From positions 1-20,028 of the forward strand of contig JAFYOK010000172.1 of assembly GCA_017560175.1 (NCBI GenBank): a stretch of 20,028 bases of DNA, read 5' to 3'. A program made the translations under genes and the position numbers. A model generated the notes under the pieces. That model was not told the origin of the DNA. It saw only the letters and a list, made by a program, of their open reading frames with translations, and did not search any database. The DNA comes from Clostridia bacterium (GTDB lineage: Bacteria; Bacillota; Clostridia; Oscillospirales; Butyricicoccaceae). Within the stretch, counting starts at the first letter, position 1. Each line of letters begins with the position of its first letter. Positions 7,275-15,041 of this stretch are shown in pieces.

Positions 7275-7813
7275 TGGAACTGCATATCGCCACACAGGAT
7301 CGTGAGATCAATTATATCCACAGCCTGTATGTCCGCGCCTTCCCCTTTGTCGAGCAGAAGCCTTTCCGTGAGATCCTCAAGCTGCAGCGCCGTGGCCTCT
7401 GTGACCTCTACATCATCACCAACGAAGGTGTCCATTGCGGCCTGGCTGTTGTCCATATCGTAAAGGATACTGCGCTGCTGGACTATTTCGCCATCGATGA
7501 AAAATTCCGCGGCCTCGGTCTGGGCGGTCTGGCCCTCGATGCCCTGACCGATCACTACCGCGACCGCTATTTTTATATTGAGATCGAGCGCATCGATCCT
7601 GCTGCCGACAACAACGAACAGCGTATGAGCCGCCGTCAGTTCTATCTGAACCACGGCTTTGTGCCCTGCGGCCTTTTTGCCCGTATGTGGGGTGTTGAAA
7701 TGGAGATCCTTGCCCATCGCCGCCCCGTGACCTGGTGGCAATGCCGCCGCACCTACTGCGGTATGTATCAATTTCATCCCCGTTCATTCATCAAGATTCG
7801 CCCCATTCGATAG
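7274..7813 (+). CDS. GNAT family N-acetyltransferase
   Basis: The 179-residue cytosolic protein has the GNAT acetyl-CoA pyrophosphate loop R79-G-L-G-L-G84 after the beta-4 strand LLDYFAID, and a C-terminal FYLNHGFVPCG segment typical of the fold. It would transfer an acetyl group from acetyl-CoA to an amine; the acceptor is unknown. The last 30 residues are rich in Trp, Arg, Cys and His and do not belong to the core fold. It overlaps the EFR1 gene by one base and ends inside a terminator stem, so the pair forms a closed two-gene operon. Confidence 0.85.
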   Translation: MELHIATQDREINYIHSLYVRAFPFVEQKPFREILKLQRRGLCDLYIITNEGVHCGLAVVHIVKDTALLDYFAIDEKFRGLGLGGLALDALTDHYRDRYFYIEIERIDPAADNNEQRMSRRQFYLNHGFVPCGLFARMWGVEMEILAHRRPVTWWQCRRTYCGMYQFHPRSFIKIRPIR

Positions 7814-7828
7814 AATGGGGTATTTTTA
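7801..7828 (+). terminator. Intrinsic terminator overlapping the acetyltransferase stop codon
   Basis: CCCCATTC (7801-7808) pairs with GAATGGGG (7813-7820) around the loop GATA, followed by TATTTTTAT. The TAG stop at 7811-7813 is inside the hairpin. Confidence 0.85.
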
Positions 7829-7889
7829 TCAGCTTTTCCAATACATTTGCATAAGTATAATATTCTCCCGATACTTTTATACATTTCTC

Positions 7890-7918
7890 TTTACAAACAC
7901 TCCATAAACTGCTATTAT
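7890..7918 (+). promoter_or_regulatory. Promoter of the dehydrogenase-yjiH operon
   Basis: TTTACA (7890-7895) and TATTAT (7913-7918) are 17 bases apart. Transcription should start near 7925, giving a leader of about 125 bases before the dehydrogenase start. The region between 7829 and 7890 is AT-rich and I see nothing else firm in it. Confidence 0.65.
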
Positions 7919-7942
7919 CATTTAGGCAATCTGATCACAAAT

Positions 7943-7994
7943 CCGGTAAGCGTTCAACCCATTTCAACTCGGCACGCTGCCGGTATTTTTTTTT
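7943..7994 (+). terminator. Candidate attenuator terminator in the dehydrogenase leader
   Basis: CCGG-TA-AGCG (7943-7952) can pair with CGCT-G-CCGG (7975-7983) across a 22-base loop, and the stem is followed by TA and nine T (7986-7994). It lies about 18 bases after the predicted transcription start and 55 bases before the start codon. A second hairpin (CGGT-TCGG with CCGA-TT-ACCG, 8007-8029) sits just before the ribosome binding site. The bases CGGTAA (7944-7949) could alternatively pair with TTACCG (8024-8029), which would open both hairpins. This suggests conditional termination, but no known riboswitch class is recognised. Confidence 0.55.
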
Positions 7995-8049
7995 GTCTAT
8001 CACAGGCGGTTCGGTTTTCCCGATTACCGTCAGAAAGGAGAAAACTCTG

Positions 8050-9123
8050 ATGCAGACACATTCTGTATATTTCTGCAATTATTCCATCGGCACCGATGTT
8101 TACAATCAGGCAGCCGAGACCTGCCGTGTCTACGGCAAAAAGGTCCTGCTGATCGGCGGCAAGCTGGCGCTGGAAGCCGGTGAAGCCCGTCTGCGCTCGG
8201 CGCTGGAAGGTTCCGGTCTGGAGATCGCCGATGTGGTTCTCTTCGGCCATGAATGCACCTATGCCCGCATGGACGAACTGGCTGCGCTGGCAAAGGAACT
8301 GGAGGTCGATATGATCTTCGGTATGGGCGGCGGCAAGGCGCTGGACACAGCCAAGGGTACAGCCCGAAAGGCCGGCCTGCCCGTCTTCACCTTCCCCACC
8401 ATTGCAGCCACCTGCGCGGCAACTACCGCACTGTCAGTCGTTTATCGCGAAGACGGCAGCTTTGAAAGCTTTTATTTCTATCCCCGTCCCCCTTATCACG
8501 CCTTCATTGACCTGACCATCATCGCCCAGGCGCCCGACCGCTATCTGCAGGCCGGTATGGGTGATACCATCGGCAAGTATTTTGAATGCCATTTTGCTGC
8601 CCGCGGCGATACCCTGGCCCATGATTCGGCGCTGGGCCGTGAGATCAGCAATATGTGCTATGCTCCTCTGCTGGAACATGGCGTACAGGCGCTGCAGGAC
8701 TGCCGTGCCGGTATGGCGACCCATGCTCTCAAGCAGGCTGTTCTGGCAAACATCGTTTCCACCGGTCTTGTCTCGCTGATGGTTCTGGACGATTACAACT
8801 GCGCCATTGCCCATTCGGTCTATTATGCGCTGGTCCTGCTGCCCGGTTTTGAACAGGCACAGCTCCACGGTAATGTCGTTGCCTACGGCGTACTGGTACA
8901 GCTGCTGGTCGACGGCGACATTGAAGAAGCGCGCCGTCTCAAGGCCTTCCTGCAGCAGCTGGATATCCGCACCACCTTGGCGGAGATGGATGTCAGACTC
9001 GACCGCGACTACCTCAAGGCTGTCCTCCATGAAGCTGTTACCGGTCCCGATATGGAGCACATTCCCTATCCTGTCAGCGAAGATATGATCTGGGATGCCT
9101 TCTGTGCCGTCGAAGCTCTGTAA
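8050..9123 (+). CDS. Iron-containing alcohol dehydrogenase family protein, glycerol-dehydrogenase-like
   Basis: The 357-residue cytosolic oxidoreductase matches the GldA-like branch of the group III alcohol dehydrogenases. It has an N-terminal Rossmann-like domain with the nucleotide motif GGGKALDTAK (93-102), the segment FPTIAATCAATTALS, and the metal ligands Asp172 (MGDTIGK), His255 (IAHSVY) and His273 (QLHG), with spacing like that of characterised glycerol dehydrogenases. It probably uses NAD(H) and Zn or Fe to interconvert a polyol or hydroxyketone and its oxidised form; the substrate is not determined. The ATG at 8050 follows AAAGGAG nine bases upstream. An in-frame TTG at 7993 would fall in the terminator T-tract and is rejected. 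The YjiH-type gene follows 37 bases later. Confidence 0.88.
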   Translation: MQTHSVYFCNYSIGTDVYNQAAETCRVYGKKVLLIGGKLALEAGEARLRSALEGSGLEIADVVLFGHECTYARMDELAALAKELEVDMIFGMGGGKALDTAKGTARKAGLPVFTFPTIAATCAATTALSVVYREDGSFESFYFYPRPPYHAFIDLTIIAQAPDRYLQAGMGDTIGKYFECHFAARGDTLAHDSALGREISNMCYAPLLEHGVQALQDCRAGMATHALKQAVLANIVSTGLVSLMVLDDYNCAIAHSVYYALVLLPGFEQAQLHGNVVAYGVLVQLLVDGDIEEARRLKAFLQQLDIRTTLAEMDVRLDRDYLKAVLHEAVTGPDMEHIPYPVSEDMIWDAFCAVEAL

Positions 9124-9160
9124 GTGACAATCACAACAAAATATGGAAAGTAGAACAAAC

Positions 9161-10501
9161 ATGAAAACAAACATCAACAACAAGAACCTTTTCAAGTTCA
9201 TCGTGGGTTCGGCCATCGGTATGATGATGTTCCTGGTTCCCGTTCCCCACGGAGATTCCTTCACCACCCTGCTTGACTTCGTCAAGAACTTCCTGGCCGA
9301 TCTGTTCGGCGGCGCCCTGCCCTACATGCTGCTGGTCATCTCTGTCGTTTCTTCTGTTCTGGCTCTGTACGATTACTTCTGCAAGCCCGAATGGATCCGC
9401 AATAACCACCTGCTCCGCAAGGGCTTCTCTACCACCCCCTTCTATCTGGCCCTCCGCATCATCGGTACCGTCATCACTGCCATGGTCGTTCTGGGCTTCG
9501 GTCCCGAGTTCATCACCACCATCGACACCGGCGGAACCATGGTCGACCTGTGCGGCACTCTGCTGTGCATCGTCATCGGCTTCTCCTTCTTCCTGCCCTT
9601 CCTGACCGACTGCGGCATCATGGAGTTCCTGGGCGTTATCACCCGTCCTGTTGTCCGTCCCCTCTTCAAGGTTCCCGGCCGTGCATCGGTCGACCTGATC
9701 GCTTCCTGGTTCGGCGCTTCCAACGCAGCCGTCATTCTGACCCGCGAACAGTATATGAAGGGCTTCTACACCAAGCGTGAGGCCGGTTATATCATGACCA
9801 ACTTCTCCCTGGTTTCCATCCCCTTCTGCCTGCTGATCGCCGACACCATCGGCATCGCTCACCTGTTCCCCGCCTTCTACCTCTGCATCTGCATCGTCGG
9901 CATTCTGCTGGCTGCCATCATCGCCCGCATTCCCCCCATCTCCAAGCTGCCCGACACCTACCAGGAGCAGGTCGGCTGCCAGGTCAATGAGGATGTTCCC
10001 GAAAACACAAGCCTGCTCAAGTATGCTGTCGAACTGAGCTGCAAGCGCGCCGAGCAGTTCAAGCTGAAGGATATCATCAGCGGCGGCATGGAAGTCGTTA
10101 TGGGTATGTTCTTCGATCTGATCCCCATCGTTGTTGCACTGGGTACCCTCTCTCTGATCGTTGCCACCTACACCCCCTTCTTCGACTGGATCTCCTACCC
10201 CATGGGTATGCTGCTCAGCCTGCTGGGCGTTGAGGAAGCCTTCGCCGTTGCACCCGCAACTCTGATCGGCTTCACCGATATGTTCCTGCCCGCACTGCTG
10301 ATCACAGGTGTTGCTTCGGTCAAGACCAAGTTCATCATCGGTGTCCTTTCTCTGGTTCAGATCATCTACCTGACCGAGGTCGGCGTCATTGTCATCAAGA
10401 GTGAAGTTCCCCTTGGTATGGGCAAGCTGTTCATTCTCTTCCTGGAACGTACCATCCTGGCCATCCCCATGATCGTCCTCTTTGCAAACCTCGTTCTCTA
10501 A
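9161..10501 (+). CDS. YjiH family membrane protein with nucleoside-recognition (Gate) domains
   Basis: The 446-residue polytopic membrane protein shows about ten hydrophobic segments. It carries the conserved central region FLTDCGIMEFLGV, then VPGRASVDL, SWFGASNAAVI and TREQYMKGFYTKREAGYI, which identifies the YjiH group of Gate-domain proteins. A second Gate-like half starts near residue 310 (LKDIISGGMEVVMG). Members are thought to act as transporters or sporulation-type membrane components, and no substrate is established. I chose ATG 9161, which has GGAAAG nine bases upstream; an in-frame ATG at 9143 has no ribosome binding site. It is 37 bases after the dehydrogenase gene and ends at a bidirectional terminator, so the two genes form one operon. 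Confidence 0.85.
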   Translation: MKTNINNKNLFKFIVGSAIGMMMFLVPVPHGDSFTTLLDFVKNFLADLFGGALPYMLLVISVVSSVLALYDYFCKPEWIRNNHLLRKGFSTTPFYLALRIIGTVITAMVVLGFGPEFITTIDTGGTMVDLCGTLLCIVIGFSFFLPFLTDCGIMEFLGVITRPVVRPLFKVPGRASVDLIASWFGASNAAVILTREQYMKGFYTKREAGYIMTNFSLVSIPFCLLIADTIGIAHLFPAFYLCICIVGILLAAIIARIPPISKLPDTYQEQVGCQVNEDVPENTSLLKYAVELSCKRAEQFKLKDIISGGMEVVMGMFFDLIPIVVALGTLSLIVATYTPFFDWISYPMGMLLSLLGVEEAFAVAPATLIGFTDMFLPALLITGVASVKTKFIIGVLSLVQIIYLTEVGVIVIKSEVPLGMGKLFILFLERTILAIPMIVLFANLVL

Positions 10502-10520
10502 CACGCCATATATGCAGAAA

Positions 10521-10550
10521 AGCCACCCTCGAAAGGGTGGCTTTGCTTAT
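10521..10550. terminator. Bidirectional terminator between convergent operons
   Basis: AGCCACCCT (10521-10529) pairs with AGGGTGGCT (10534-10542), loop CGAA. The plus strand continues TTGCTTATGTTT and the minus strand continues TTTT directly after the stem, so it can end both the yjiH-like gene and the small membrane protein gene. Confidence 0.8.
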
Positions 10551-10561
10551 GTTTATTTTCT

Positions 10562-10891
10562 TTATTTCTCTTCCGCAGCTTCGGCAGCCTGTGCTGCTTC
10601 AGCTTCAGCCTTGGCCTTCTTGGCAGCCATACGAGCAGCCTTCTTCTCGGCCTTGATCTTGGCCAGACGCTTGGTGCGGACGATCTCTGCAGCCCAAAGC
10701 AGCAGAACAACACCGCAGTAGCTGGTCAGGATACCGTAGACCGAACCGACCAACTGGTCGATGGCTTCGGCAGCGGTCTCGCAGAAAATGGCAGGAACAA
10801 CGCCGGTGGCGATCAGCATACCGAGGGCGAAATAGCCGGCGAACTTGCTGGCACGCATAAACTCATTGGTGTACTTCTTAAAGAAATTCAT
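10562..10891 (-). CDS. Small membrane protein, two helices and a Lys/Ala/Glu-rich tail
   Basis: The 109-residue protein has a short polar N-terminus, a hydrophobic helix at about 17-37, a second at about 46-66, and then a highly charged tail of about 42 residues made of Lys, Ala, Glu and Arg repeats. The tail is likely a long helix or coiled coil facing the cytosol. I do not recognise a family. The ATG at 10891 follows AAGGAAG ten bases upstream. It is 24 bases downstream of the phosphoesterase gene, so it is co-transcribed. It could tether or regulate a partner at the membrane, but nothing in the sequence proves this. Confidence 0.75.
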   Translation of the reverse strand: MNFFKKYTNEFMRASKFAGYFALGMLIATGVVPAIFCETAAEAIDQLVGSVYGILTSYCGVVLLLWAAEIVRTKRLAKIKAEKKAARMAAKKAKAEAEAAQAAEAAEEK

Positions 10892-10915
10892 GTCGGGGAT
10901 ACTTCCTTTTTCAGA

Positions 10916-11719
10916 TTAGATTGGCTTGGTGGGCTTGGTCTGGTAGATATTGCCCTTGGGCGAAACGATTCTGCTATCAACGAAGAAATGGCCGTCGCGG
11001 TCGACCTGGCACATATTGTAACCGCCGCGTGTGGTATAGATGGCAGTCGAGCCCAGCACTTCGATGTCAAAGGCCAGCGACTGACCTGTGAAGTGGGGAA
11101 CGCCTGCTGCCCAGCCGGCACAGATCTTATGCAGATGGCCGTTGAAGATGGCGCTGATCTTACCGCCGCGCAGGATCTTCTCCAGCTTTTCGGGCATAGC
11201 CATACCGGCATGCTCCAGCGCCGGACAGAAGGGATGGTGGCAGATGAGGATATTGCCCTTTTCCACCGGCTGCTCCAACTGCTGCGCCAGCCAATCCAGC
11301 TGTTCGTCATTGACGCCGCCCATCAGCAGCTTCTCCCATGCCGAGTCGATGGACAGGATGCGCCAGCCGCAGACCTCTAAGGCATCTACATAAGGCGAAT
11401 CATCGCCGTCTTCCATGCCGAGGAAGCCCTTGCGGTAGGCATCGCGTACATCGTGGTTGCCCAGACTGCCGATGACCGGCACACCGGGCAAAATCTCATC
11501 CAGCAGTGCGCGCAGAGCGGCATAGTCCTCGGCTGTTCCTTCATGGACAAGGTCGCCCGTCATGATAAGGAAATCCGGCTGCTCAACCGCCAGTTCTTCC
11601 AACGCAAGGCGTGTATTGCCCAAAGGATCTCCTCCGGCAGCTTTGAGCTTGACCAGAGAATCGGAGGCGACATCGCCTTCCAGATGCATATCACTGATGT
11701 GACCGAAACGAATACCCAT
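10916..11719 (-). CDS. Calcineurin-like metallophosphoesterase
   Basis: The 267-residue cytosolic enzyme has all binuclear metal motifs of the calcineurin-type fold: Asp10 and His12 (ISDMHLEGD), Asp56 (TGDLVHEG), Asn88-His89 (GNHD), His161 (ICHHPF) and His195/His197 (NGHLH). The closest well-known relatives are CpdA/3',5'-cyclic nucleotide phosphodiesterase-like proteins (DxH, GDxxH, GNHD order), but substrate preference cannot be read from the motifs. The ATG at 11719 has AAAGGAAG about ten bases upstream. The gene is the first of two with the small membrane protein. A minus-strand hairpin followed by T lies about 70 bases upstream and could attenuate transcription. Confidence 0.88.
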   Translation of the reverse strand: MGIRFGHISDMHLEGDVASDSLVKLKAAGGDPLGNTRLALEELAVEQPDFLIMTGDLVHEGTAEDYAALRALLDEILPGVPVIGSLGNHDVRDAYRKGFLGMEDGDDSPYVDALEVCGWRILSIDSAWEKLLMGGVNDEQLDWLAQQLEQPVEKGNILICHHPFCPALEHAGMAMPEKLEKILRGGKISAIFNGHLHKICAGWAAGVPHFTGQSLAFDIEVLGSTAIYTTRGGYNMCQVDRDGHFFVDSRIVSPKGNIYQTKPTKPI

Positions 11720-11783
11720 ATCTGCACGCTTCCTTTCCGGATGATAAGTAATGATATTTATAGTATTTTACCACACAAATACG

Positions 11784-11817
11784 AAAAAGGAAAGGTCAGA
11801 TTTACAAATCCCTTTCC
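11784..11817 (-). terminator. Minus-strand terminator-like hairpin upstream of the phosphoesterase gene
   Basis: On the minus strand GGAAAGG-GATTT pairs with AAATC-TGA-CCTTTCC (11789-11817, two-base loop, three-base bulge), followed by TTTTT at 11784-11788. No minus-strand gene ends here, so it is either an attenuator of the phosphoesterase operon or the end of a short untraced RNA. A purine stretch at 11825-11834 could pair with 11787-11795 as an alternative. Confidence 0.5.
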
Positions 11818-11832
11818 GACTATGCCTTTTCC

Positions 11833-11862
11833 TTGACCCTGCCTCCCCTATTGGGGTATAAT
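11833..11862 (+). promoter_or_regulatory. Promoter of the glycosyltransferase-CsaB gene
   Basis: TTGACC (11833-11838) and TATAAT (11857-11862) with an 18-base spacer precede the gene; a second overlapping TATAAT is at 11863-11868. A small palindrome CCCC-TATT-GGGG (11845-11856) fills the spacer. The leader would be about 40 bases. Confidence 0.7.
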
Positions 11863-11910
11863 TATAATGTATATCTATGGGCCAATGGCCCCGGAATGGA
11901 GAGATATTCT

Positions 11911-14115
11911 ATGAAACTGATGCACATCGCCGGCGGCGGCGACAAGGGCGGCGCAAAGACCCACATCCTGGCCCTCTGCTCCCGCCTCAAAGAAACCAGC
12001 GACCTGACCCTCGTCAGCCTGCGCGACGGTGATTTCCCCGAAGACGCAGCTGCCATGGGCATCCACACCGAAACCTTCTATACGGGCAATGTCCCTATGG
12101 ACTACGTCCGCCTCATTCAATATGCCCGTCGGGAAAAGCCCGACATCGTCCATTGCCACGGCGCCAAGGCCAATATCGCCGGTGTCCTCGTCAAAATGTT
12201 TACCGGTGCCACCATCGTCACCACCGTGCATTCCGACTACAAACTGGACTATATGCACAGTGCCTTTAAGCGCAACACCTTCGGCCGCCTCAATTCGGCT
12301 GCGCTGCGCTTCTTTGACTACTACACCACCGTATCGGACAACTTCCGCCGTATGCTGCTCCAGCGCGGCTTCGATCCCCTCAAGATGATGACCATCTACA
12401 ATGGTCTCGACTTTTCTACCCAGGCCCCCAAGGTCGATCGCAGAGAATACCTGGCTCAGGCCGGTCTGGAATACCACGAAGGCGATATCGTCCTCGGTAT
12501 CCCTGCCCGTCTGAATCCGGTCAAGGATATTGCCACCCTGCTCCGTGCCTTTGCCCTGGCCAAGCAGACCGTCCCCAACCTCAAGCTGCTGATCGGCGGA
12601 GATGGTGAGGACATGGACAAGCTGATCGCCCTTTCCAAAGAACTGGGTCTGGAGGGCAGCGTCAGCTTCATGGGCTGGCTCAAGGACATCCCCACCTTCT
12701 TCTCGGCCTGCGACATCGACGTTCTCTGCTCGATTTCCGAGTCCTTCCCCTATTCCATCCTGGAAGGTATCCGCGAAGGCTGCGCCGTCATCACCTCCGA
12801 TGTCGGCGGTATGCGCGACCTCATCGAGAGCGGCGAAAGCGGCTACATCTTCAACCCCGGCGACTATGAGACCTTTGCCTCCTATATCGTCGATCTGGCA
12901 CAGGATCCCGACAAGCGTAAGCGCTTTGCCGATAAACTCTATGCCGTTGCTTCCAAGCGTTATTCCCTCGAAAGCATGGCCGCCACCCAGCAGAAGATCT
13001 ATGATGATATTCTCACGTTGGAATCCCGCAAAAAGAACCGCGACGGTGTTCTGATCTGCGGCGCTTACGGCCGCGGCAATGCCGGTGACGAAGCTATCCT
13101 GCAGGCCATTCTTGGCACCATGCGCGAGATCGATCCCCTCCTGCCTCTGACCGTTATGACCCGCAAGCCCAAAGAGACCGAACTGCTGCACAAGCGTGTT
13201 CGTGCCGTACACACATTCAATCCTCTGGCCTTTATACGTGAAATGCGCAAGCGCCGTCTGTTCATCAGCGGCGGCGGCAGCCTCATCCAAGACGTCACCT
13301 CCAACCGCTCTCTCTACTTCTACCTCGGCACCATTTGGCTGGCTCGCAAGCTGGGCTGTAAGGTACTGATGTATGGCTGCGGCATCGGCCATGTGGCCAA
13401 GCCTTTTAATAAGAAACTGGCTCGTGCCATTCTGGATAAAGAACCCGACATCATTACGCTTCGCGATCCCGGCTCCCTGCGCGAACTGAAGGACATGGGC
13501 ATCTCCAAGCCCGATATCCGCATGACCGCCGACCCCACCCTCTGTCTCACCCCTGCATCCGACGAAGCGGTTGCCGATCTGCTCCGCAGCCGTGGTCTGG
13601 ATCCCAACGGCAAATATATCTGCTTTGCTCTCCGCGCCTGGAAGGGTTTCAGCGATTACAGCGTTTTCACCCGCGCTGCCCGCTATGCCTATGAAAAGCA
13701 TGGTCTGACCGCCCTCTTCCTGCCCTTCGAACAGCCCACCGATCTCAAGCCCAGCCGTATGGCCTGCGAAGGTCTGGAAACCCCTCATGCTATCCTCGAC
13801 GGTATCCGCGATGTCGATCTGACCTTGGCTCTCCTTCGCCGTATGAGTGCTGTATGCGCCATCCGCCTCCATGCGCTGGTCTTTGCCGCTGCAGCGGGTG
13901 TTCCCTTCATCGGTGTTTCCTATGATGTTAAGGTACAGGGCTTCATGGAATACGCAGGCAACCCCTGCTGCCGCGACCTGCGCGAGATCGACGATGCCTG
14001 GATGCAGGCACAGATCGACCGCGCCGTACAGGAGCCCGACTTCTTTAAGGATATGGCTGCTAAGCTGCGCGACATCGAGCGCCTCAACAAAAAGGCTGCA
14101 GAAGAGCTATTGTAA
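11911..14115 (+). CDS. csaB: Fused GT4 glycosyltransferase and CsaB-type polysaccharide pyruvyltransferase
   Basis: The 734-residue protein joins two enzymes. Residues 1 to about 370 are a GT-B glycosyltransferase of family 4, with the N-terminal AGGGDKGGAKTH loop, IVHCHGAKAN, and the donor-site E277-x7-E285 motif in ISESFPYSILEG. After an RKKNRD linker, residues about 380-734 are a CsaB-type domain, with GAYGRGNAGDEAIL, GGGSLIQD, DPTLCL and AIRLHAL (His654). CsaB adds ketal pyruvate from phosphoenolpyruvate to the secondary wall polysaccharide that SLH proteins bind. The glycosyltransferase half could act on the same polymer or its lipid-linked precursor. The ATG at 11911 follows GGAGAG; an upstream in-frame TTG is in fact part of the -35 box. 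No transmembrane helix is visible. The transporter gene follows after 12 bases. Confidence 0.9.
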   Translation: MKLMHIAGGGDKGGAKTHILALCSRLKETSDLTLVSLRDGDFPEDAAAMGIHTETFYTGNVPMDYVRLIQYARREKPDIVHCHGAKANIAGVLVKMFTGATIVTTVHSDYKLDYMHSAFKRNTFGRLNSAALRFFDYYTTVSDNFRRMLLQRGFDPLKMMTIYNGLDFSTQAPKVDRREYLAQAGLEYHEGDIVLGIPARLNPVKDIATLLRAFALAKQTVPNLKLLIGGDGEDMDKLIALSKELGLEGSVSFMGWLKDIPTFFSACDIDVLCSISESFPYSILEGIREGCAVITSDVGGMRDLIESGESGYIFNPGDYETFASYIVDLAQDPDKRKRFADKLYAVASKRYSLESMAATQQKIYDDILTLESRKKNRDGVLICGAYGRGNAGDEAILQAILGTMREIDPLLPLTVMTRKPKETELLHKRVRAVHTFNPLAFIREMRKRRLFISGGGSLIQDVTSNRSLYFYLGTIWLARKLGCKVLMYGCGIGHVAKPFNKKLARAILDKEPDIITLRDPGSLRELKDMGISKPDIRMTADPTLCLTPASDEAVADLLRSRGLDPNGKYICFALRAWKGFSDYSVFTRAARYAYEKHGLTALFLPFEQPTDLKPSRMACEGLETPHAILDGIRDVDLTLALLRRMSAVCAIRLHALVFAAAAGVPFIGVSYDVKVQGFMEYAGNPCCRDLREIDDAWMQAQIDRAVQEPDFFKDMAAKLRDIERLNKKAAEELL

Positions 14116-14127
14116 GGGGATCGCGGT

Positions 14128-15000
14128 ATGAATCAAAAACGTAAGGGCGATCTGCTGGCCATTCTGTCGGCCTGTATGTTCGGCCTTTCCCCCCTGTGGG
14201 TCACTGCCTTTGCACGAGGCGGCGGCAACTCCATGATGATGGCGCTGCTGCGCAACATCTTCTTTCTGCCGGTCAGCGCCTTCCTGCTCTATCGCAGCGG
14301 ACAGCCCCTCTTTCAGAAGTTGCCACGAAAGACATTGGGCAAGATCCTGCTGCTGTCGGCCGGTGGCTCGGGTCTGACTCAGCTGCTGCTCTTTGCCTCC
14401 TACAGCTTTATGGCATCGGGTGTATGCACCACCGTCCACTTTATCTACCCCCTCTTTGTCTTTCTGCTGGGTGCTGTTTTCTATGGCGAAAAACTCAGCC
14501 GTCGTTCCATCCTGTGTCTGGCCCTCTGCATGGTCGGCCTCTGCTGCTTCTATCCTCGCGGCGGTGAGATCAGCATGACCGGTCTGATCATCGCCCTTGC
14601 CTCCGGCCTGACCTATGCCTTCTATATGGTCTATCTGGACAAGGGTGGGTTTGAAGGCATTTCTCCCCTGCAGATGCAGTTCTGGCTGGCGCTGTGTAAT
14701 GCAGGCCTTATGCTGATCTGCTGTATGGTTTCGGGCAACCTGACCTTTGATCTGACCCCCACCGCATGGCTGTTGGGCATTGTTGCTTCGCAGGTACTTG
14801 GTTTCGGTGTTGTCCTCTGCCAGATGGGCATCAAAGCCATCGGTGCCGGACGCGCTGCCCTGCTCTCCACCTTTGAACCCATCACCAGCCTTGTGGTCGG
14901 TGTCCTCTTCATGCAGGAACACCTCGACCCCATTGCCATCCTCGGTGCGGCCATCATCCTGGCTTCGGTCACTATCGTCAGCCTGCCGGAAAAGGCATGA
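14128..15000 (+). CDS. EamA/DMT superfamily membrane transporter
   Basis: The 290-residue protein has ten hydrophobic segments arranged as two EamA repeats of about 140 residues each. The first includes LLAILSACMFGLSPLWV and the second begins near GLIIALASGLTYAFYMV. It ends with a typical EPITSLVVGVLFMQEHL and GAAIILASV segment. Family members export small metabolites, amino acids or sugar-nucleotide related compounds, and the cargo is not evident. The start ATG at 14128 is 12 bases after the CsaB fusion gene with AAGGGGA upstream, so it is in the same operon. A role in moving a precursor of the wall polymer is possible but unproven. No good intrinsic terminator follows it. Confidence 0.88.
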   Translation: MNQKRKGDLLAILSACMFGLSPLWVTAFARGGGNSMMMALLRNIFFLPVSAFLLYRSGQPLFQKLPRKTLGKILLLSAGGSGLTQLLLFASYSFMASGVCTTVHFIYPLFVFLLGAVFYGEKLSRRSILCLALCMVGLCCFYPRGGEISMTGLIIALASGLTYAFYMVYLDKGGFEGISPLQMQFWLALCNAGLMLICCMVSGNLTFDLTPTAWLLGIVASQVLGFGVVLCQMGIKAIGAGRAALLSTFEPITSLVVGVLFMQEHLDPIAILGAAIILASVTIVSLPEKA

Positions 15001-15041
15001 TCGATACCTCTCGAAAGCCTGTAACCTGCAACAAGCATCCC

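Noticed and set aside
9131..10504. Minus-strand open frame (457 codons) opposite the YjiH-type gene
   Set aside because: It is a very acidic, Gln/Gly-rich translation without any domain, and a shadow of a membrane protein gene on the plus strand.
11875..13872. Minus-strand open frame (665 codons) opposite the GT4-CsaB gene
   Set aside because: It has no recognisable domain or ribosome binding site, and the plus strand encodes two well-defined enzyme domains.
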